NCBI GenBank assembly: GCA_017591395.1
Contig: WEDG01004095.1
Location: forward strand, 171,882-235,881
Direction of reading: 5' to 3'
Origin: Schistocephalus solidus
Taxonomy: Eukaryota; Platyhelminthes; Cestoda; Diphyllobothriidea; Diphyllobothriidae
Length of the DNA: 64,000 nucleotides
The notes under the pieces were generated by a model, which saw nothing but the letters and a program-made list of their open reading frames with translations, was not told the origin of the DNA and searched no databases. Below, one piece after another: positions 59,346 to 64,000 of this stretch (position 1 is its first letter; the number at the start of each line of letters is the position of its first letter). The position numbers were made by a program, and so were the translations under genes.

Positions 59346-61489
59346 TCAACTAGTTGCTAGACTGCTATTTATCGTGAATGTTTCCCATATTTTTATTACT
59401 TATGTGGCCCTTCCCCGTGTCTTATGTAATCTTGTCCTTTCGACGATGCATTTCAGAAGTGCTGTTAAGATTTTCTGAGATAGCCTGTATACTGTTCATT
59501 TGAGGTCCGGGTAAGTATGGCCCAGCTTAGGCTGTTTTATAGACCTTTAAATCCGTAATATTTACTCCTGCGTTAGTTTCCGTTATTGTTTCATCTGAAA
59601 AACGTATCGAAAGCATAGTAACGCTGAGCAAATGTTTACATCGAACGACTCCAGCAGCCAAATTTACCACTGAGCAGAGAGCATTCGTGTTGGATGCATT
59701 TAACCGTTTGGAAGGAAGAGCTCAATAGTCCCGCATTCACAACACGCCAATCCTATGGAGAGGTATAGGCACATTTTTTTGCGAATTCACGGAGATTCAT
59801 TCTGCATACCAGTCTTGTTAATCACTACGGCATGTCTGGGCGTATGGGCTCAAACTTAACGGACTTCTCTAATTTCCCTTCGTCAGCGAAATCTGCATTT
59901 TCTTTCCCCATAGCAGAGCCATTTTGGCAGATGCCCATTAGCTAGCCAAACAAGTTAATTGTGTTTCAATATCATAAAGTTTCCCAGTATGTAATTTCAA
60001 TAGTTGTCAAAAATTATTCCCCATAAGTACATTCAGAATTGCTCGAAGACGGTTTCGGTTAAAGGTATTTTACTTTCAGAATTGGCTCACAAGCAGAAGA
60101 TGCGCTTGATGGAACAAGAAGCTTAGGCCAACAAACATCTTGTTTATACGATGGAATCTTCTTCTTACATATTTTCTAGCACTCGCGACATTTTCATTCT
60201 GTGAATACGATGCACTCGGATGCGCTCGGTGATAAGATACGCTTGCCCATCCGGAAGCACTGACCTATGCACATATTCGGTTAATGTACAGTTGTCTGGA
60301 ATATAACTTGTTGCTAAAATGTATTTCATACAAACCTCCGGGAAACACGGAGTTGGAAAGGCACAATGTATTTGAGCACGCAGAAGAAAGATCGGGGTGC
60401 CCTCAACCCTGTCACCATAGGGATAGTAATATTCTTGTTGCACCTATCCCATCTGATTGCAAAAACTCGCCTATTTGCTAAAATCTGGGATCACAATTTC
60501 TTTATTAGACTGTGTAACAATCTGTGCCTACGATTAGTGCTTAGAAGTAGTCTATTGACTTTCTAAGTGGCATATTACCACCTGCTAGAGCTTGGCAAGC
60601 TCAACAATCCTTAAATAAAATTTGTTTTCAGTTTTAATGTTCTACAAGATAGAAAAATAACAAGTAAGAGAGCGGCTTCTCGAAAGACCATATCTTTCGG
60701 AGTGGTGTGAAATATTTTTTCAAACAGAAATACTCTTTCTCCATAACCTTTGATTTGCTGGTGGGAATACCATCGTTACTTGGAATTTTTAATTATTAAT
60801 GCTCTCATGTAGTAAAAGATAGTACGCGGAGCAGAAGAAAGTACTTCAACAATGATAAGCGGTAGTATATGTAGATTCTGTAGTCCGCCAGTGAAAGTCT
60901 TACGTGTTTTAGAAAAAGCGTTTTAGACATCTTAGCTTGTTATCAGCTATAACTAAGTTGGGTACACGTGATAATCCGAGGATGAAATTATGAGCTTTCT
61001 CATAACACTCTGCCATACAAGAAGAGGGTTTGGCAACACCTAGCGCAGAACTTGTTTATGCAGCGCACTGATTCCATCCTGCATTCCGACAGGCTTAAGG
61101 AAGAAAACCAGATACGGAGGGTAGGAAGACCCACGCAACTTGCGACAACAGGATAGTGTGGGAAAAATTTTGGTTACTTATTAGCGATCTCTTCTAACGA
61201 AAACAAATGAAAAGAAAGAGATGGCTTCAAGACTTCAAAAAAATGTGAACTGCAAAATAAATCATATTCAAACCAGAAAGGGATGCACTCTAGTTGTGAG
61301 ACCTGGGACGCGCAAGTGTGGCTTACAATTAGCCTGGTCCGAAAGCAAGGATAAGGCAGTAAGTTATTGGAAAAATCTTATCAGTCTCGAGAGCAAGTGT
61401 GAACACATCTGCTAAGATCTAAGTTTTCTTGTGGATCCAAGTCTCACAAAGAAGGCAGGGGACATATGTAAATCACGTTCGTTTGATCC
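59346..61489. other. stretch with nothing recognised
   Basis: AT-rich with short frames only. Confidence 0.4.
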
Positions 61490-61552
61490 CCGATACCAAG
61501 TTCGTAGTAATGGGACCCTCTGTGACTTGAAAATACAATTTATTTATTAATA
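61490..61552 (+). mobile_element. CR1-like 3' end fragment, about 60 bp
   Basis: gataccaagttcgtagtaat...gggaccctctg then aaaatacaatttatttatta matches the terminal 60 bp of the same family. Confidence 0.6.
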
Positions 61553-63425
61553 ATTTGCACCAAGTCTTTCCACTCTCATCACATGCATGCTATTAATATA
61601 GGCTTACAGTTATTGCCCTGCGCTCCAACGGGTAGGCAGAACGTGTTCTGTTAGGGCAATAGTTAGCGATGTTTTGAAATTAACTGTGAACTGGTAAACA
61701 GGCAGTGAAAAACTCCTACCATGAAAAAGGAGGCAGAGTTCAATAAGACTCCATTTTCGAATGAAAGCTAGGAGAAAGGAGCTGCTTAGGAAGATATGGT
61801 AAGGGGGTAGAGTAGGCTAATACTGCAGTAGCATTTAAGAATTAGAAAATGAAACGTCGATATGGTTCGTTCTTGATCACTAAGGCGCATGAAACAAAAT
61901 CTCGCGAAAAGGCGTCAGTGAAAGGAAGGCCTCAGCATCTCATGATCTAGAATTGAATTCTGATGAGGGTACGTATCCAACGAAACGAGAACATTTTAGG
62001 CTATGAACGTCCGAATAACTTTACTCATTCGAATGACTGGTGGCATTAGGAGACATCATGGTTCCTGGGGGACTCAAAGTGGAGAAAAAAATAGTTTCAA
62101 GAGGGTCAATTATATTCCCGATATTCCTTTCTCCGATGAAATAAATAAGCTGCTCGGAAAAGATGAGGAAAATAAAGGGTTGATGGAATCTGCGTTAAGA
62201 TAAATGTGCAGTTTTCGCATAGATGCAGATAGACTAACAAACGAACTAATTTCAATTGCAATTTATTCCAAAGAACGTTTTACCCAGAAGCAAAGATTAG
62301 AGAGCGTTTAGTTGTGAATGATGCAGGAGGAGGTATAATTAGCTTTGAATTTCTAAGGTTATAAGGAAGAATATCGGGGGTGATGACAGAATGTTTGGAG
62401 AGATTTCAGCTATTATTTAGGCAAAAAAGAAGACAAAAGCCTGCTTCCAATCTCCTGACCCAAAGACCTTCTAGCTAGCATCTACTAGAGTAGGAAGTGT
62501 TTGAAAGGAGTTTTTTGTGAAACGTCTTCGGATATTCTTCAATATTTGAACGGCCAGATTCGTTCATTAAACCGAATAAATGCCAGCAAAATTCAAAAAT
62601 GGGAAGCACAAACATACGATAAAGTCTTAATTTAATATCAGGAAGGTATAAATTATAGGAAGGTCGAAGGCGGTTGCATCAAAGTCTAAGATAAGTGAAT
62701 TCTCGAATTTTAAACTGATATCTTCGTTTCCTCTTGAAACTATTAACTTAATTGTTGATAATTTATTTGTATTTCTAACTCTTAATCAACTGCACACACC
62801 TGCGGTTATTGTTTTTAACAATAGGTGGAAATATACGGTTTTAAACTGTTTCACCCGTTATGATCTCATAAATGTCTTGCAGATTTACACAAAAAGGATG
62901 GAATCTAAAGATTAATTCTAGAGTGGAAGCAAAATACAGTAGATTTAAGAATTTGAGCTTAAAAAACACACAGTTAGATGCTCGAAATAATCCGCCATTA
63001 CAGGAGTCTACGCGTTTTGTTTGTGGTCTCTCTCACTTGGAGTTTCCAAAGTACATGCTACATATATTTCGTTTATGGAAAATCACACAGTTCTATACGT
63101 TATTTCAAAGCACATACAAAGTGCTCGTAAAATTTTAGAGGTGATTTGGTCCAGCTTGAATACGTTCAAACCAGCAATGAAAAATGCACAGATACGATGC
63201 TACATGAATGGACATATCATGGCCTTGAAAAGTTGCATAATTATGAAGTTTTCGAAAACCAAAAGAAACAATTTCCTTTAGTACAAAATAAAAAGCAAAC
63301 ATTAATTTCTTTCAAATAAGTATAATAAAGTATCATCTAGTAGAAATATTTTATAAAATCTGTTTGAATTTAAAAGGATATTTAAATAAACGAGAAAAAC
63401 CGATGCTATAAATGGAACACTTTTT
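61553..63425. other. stretch with nothing recognised
   Basis: AT-rich. Frames 62872-63138 and 63021-63281 overlap in different phases and lack homology. Confidence 0.4.
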
Positions 63426-63760
63426 ATGGAGTGCGTTTTTTCGAAAGACCAGAAGGAAGCGTGTAAAAAATCTAGGTATCATAACATGAGTGATATGTTT
63501 TGGGATCACGTGAGACCCAAGGCCCCCTTGTCACGCGGCGAAATGGAAAACGTCATCCATCCTGTTCGGTGCAGTTCCTGTAAGGCGAACTATGTCGGAG
63601 AGACCAGTAATCGATTAGTGACCCGCATAAGTGAGCACGCAACGGCCGTTAGAAAGACGGATCAGCTCCCGTTGGTGGCAAAACACTGTACGGCCTCTGG
63701 ACACACCTGTACACCCAGAGGTTCATCCCAGCTTCCAGTCTTGATGACAACTTAGGGATG
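63426..63760 (+). mobile_element. Penelope-like element copy 5, GIY-YIG fragment
   Basis: HVRPKAPLSRGEMENVIHPV, then RCSSCKANYVGETSNRLVTR, ISEHATAVRKTDQLPLVAKH and CTASGHT: the GIY-YIG domain with the first GIY changed to VIHPV and the second kept as YVGET. Breaks off at about 63710. No ribozyme seen downstream. Confidence 0.78.
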
Positions 63761-64000
63761 TCTTGGTGTACTTTCGGAAACTTTACGGGCTTCTCTAACT
63801 CTATGGTAATACTCGCACACAACGTGTTAAGATTTCCGATGTTCAGAATTTAGAATTAAGGAATACTATTTGGTTAGCGCTGGGAAGGCACTGTCGAAAC
63901 AAACATTAGTACTGAAATAAAATTATGACGAATTGTGCACATAAAATGTACAAATATGGAATAATGTTCGCAGAACGTCTCCCGTTAGAGCAATAGTAAG

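Noticed and set aside
62872..63281. Overlapping plus-strand frames as a gene
   Set aside because: AT-rich, two phases, no motifs.
1..64000. CRISPR arrays, bacterial operons, LTR retrotransposons or DNA viruses
   Set aside because: No regularly spaced repeats, no Shine-Dalgarno-linked gene runs, no paired LTRs or integrase/protease motifs seen.

Overview
The window is eukaryotic, and most likely comes from a flatworm, probably a diphyllobothriidean tapeworm (Spirometra / Dibothriocephalus / Schistocephalus type). The reasons are a single multi-exon gene with GT-AG introns, very dense decayed retrotransposons, several Penelope-like elements (PLEs) with GIY-YIG endonuclease ends, a non-LTR element ending in C2H2 zinc fingers, and tRNA-derived SINEs. 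The species is inferred from family resemblance and was not tested.

Host gene. One gene can be assembled on the minus strand: 15 exons from 48049 down to 10438 (37.6 kb). Every splice phase is compatible and the total is 1009 codons including the stop. It reads as a GIGYF (Grb10-interacting GYF protein) homologue. In order it has a candidate 4EHP/eIF4E-binding helix, WR-rich and RG-rich segments, a GYF domain split over two exons, a charged coiled coil ending in AKWG, and the conserved C-terminal block (HWCE, DLPTLISLL, FVEKRA). GIGYF proteins work with 4EHP in translational repression and mRNA decay. No other host gene was recognised.

Layout. 1-2308: decayed non-LTR element with zinc fingers. 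2486-3075: tandem duplication and dispersed repeat D. 3184-9737: nothing recognised. 10438-48049: the GIGYF gene. Its introns hold PLE copy 1 (13713-15521, with a nested insertion), PLE copy 4 plus two inverted tRNA-SINEs (23855-24535), a non-LTR relic (25190-28110), a dense cluster of ribozyme-bearing elements separated by (TA)n arrays (31441-34640), a duplicated repeat (36530-36892), a CR1-like 3' end (39946-40497), SINE/repeat composites (41985-42425, 46125-46400) and a second non-LTR fragment (43190-44620). 48490-50215: a PLE of another lineage. 50330-52028 and 52380-55195: divergently oriented CR1-like elements, the first nearly intact. 55215-63425: repeat fragments only. 63426-63760: a PLE GIY-YIG fragment.

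Main observation. At least three structurally different hammerhead-ribozyme motifs can be read directly: a textbook one in a roughly 353-bp unit (31562-31651); a 6-6-6 stem-loop type at PLE ends (seven copies, with compensatory changes in stems I and III); and one at the 3' end of a tRNA-derived SINE (four readable copies). PLE-type copies are preceded by a shared TATA-like box. Four ribozyme-bearing pieces sit side by side between (TA)n arrays. Hammerheads are known from PLEs and from the Schistosoma SM-alpha repeat. The combination of families, the box and the (TA)n clustering is what merits follow-up.
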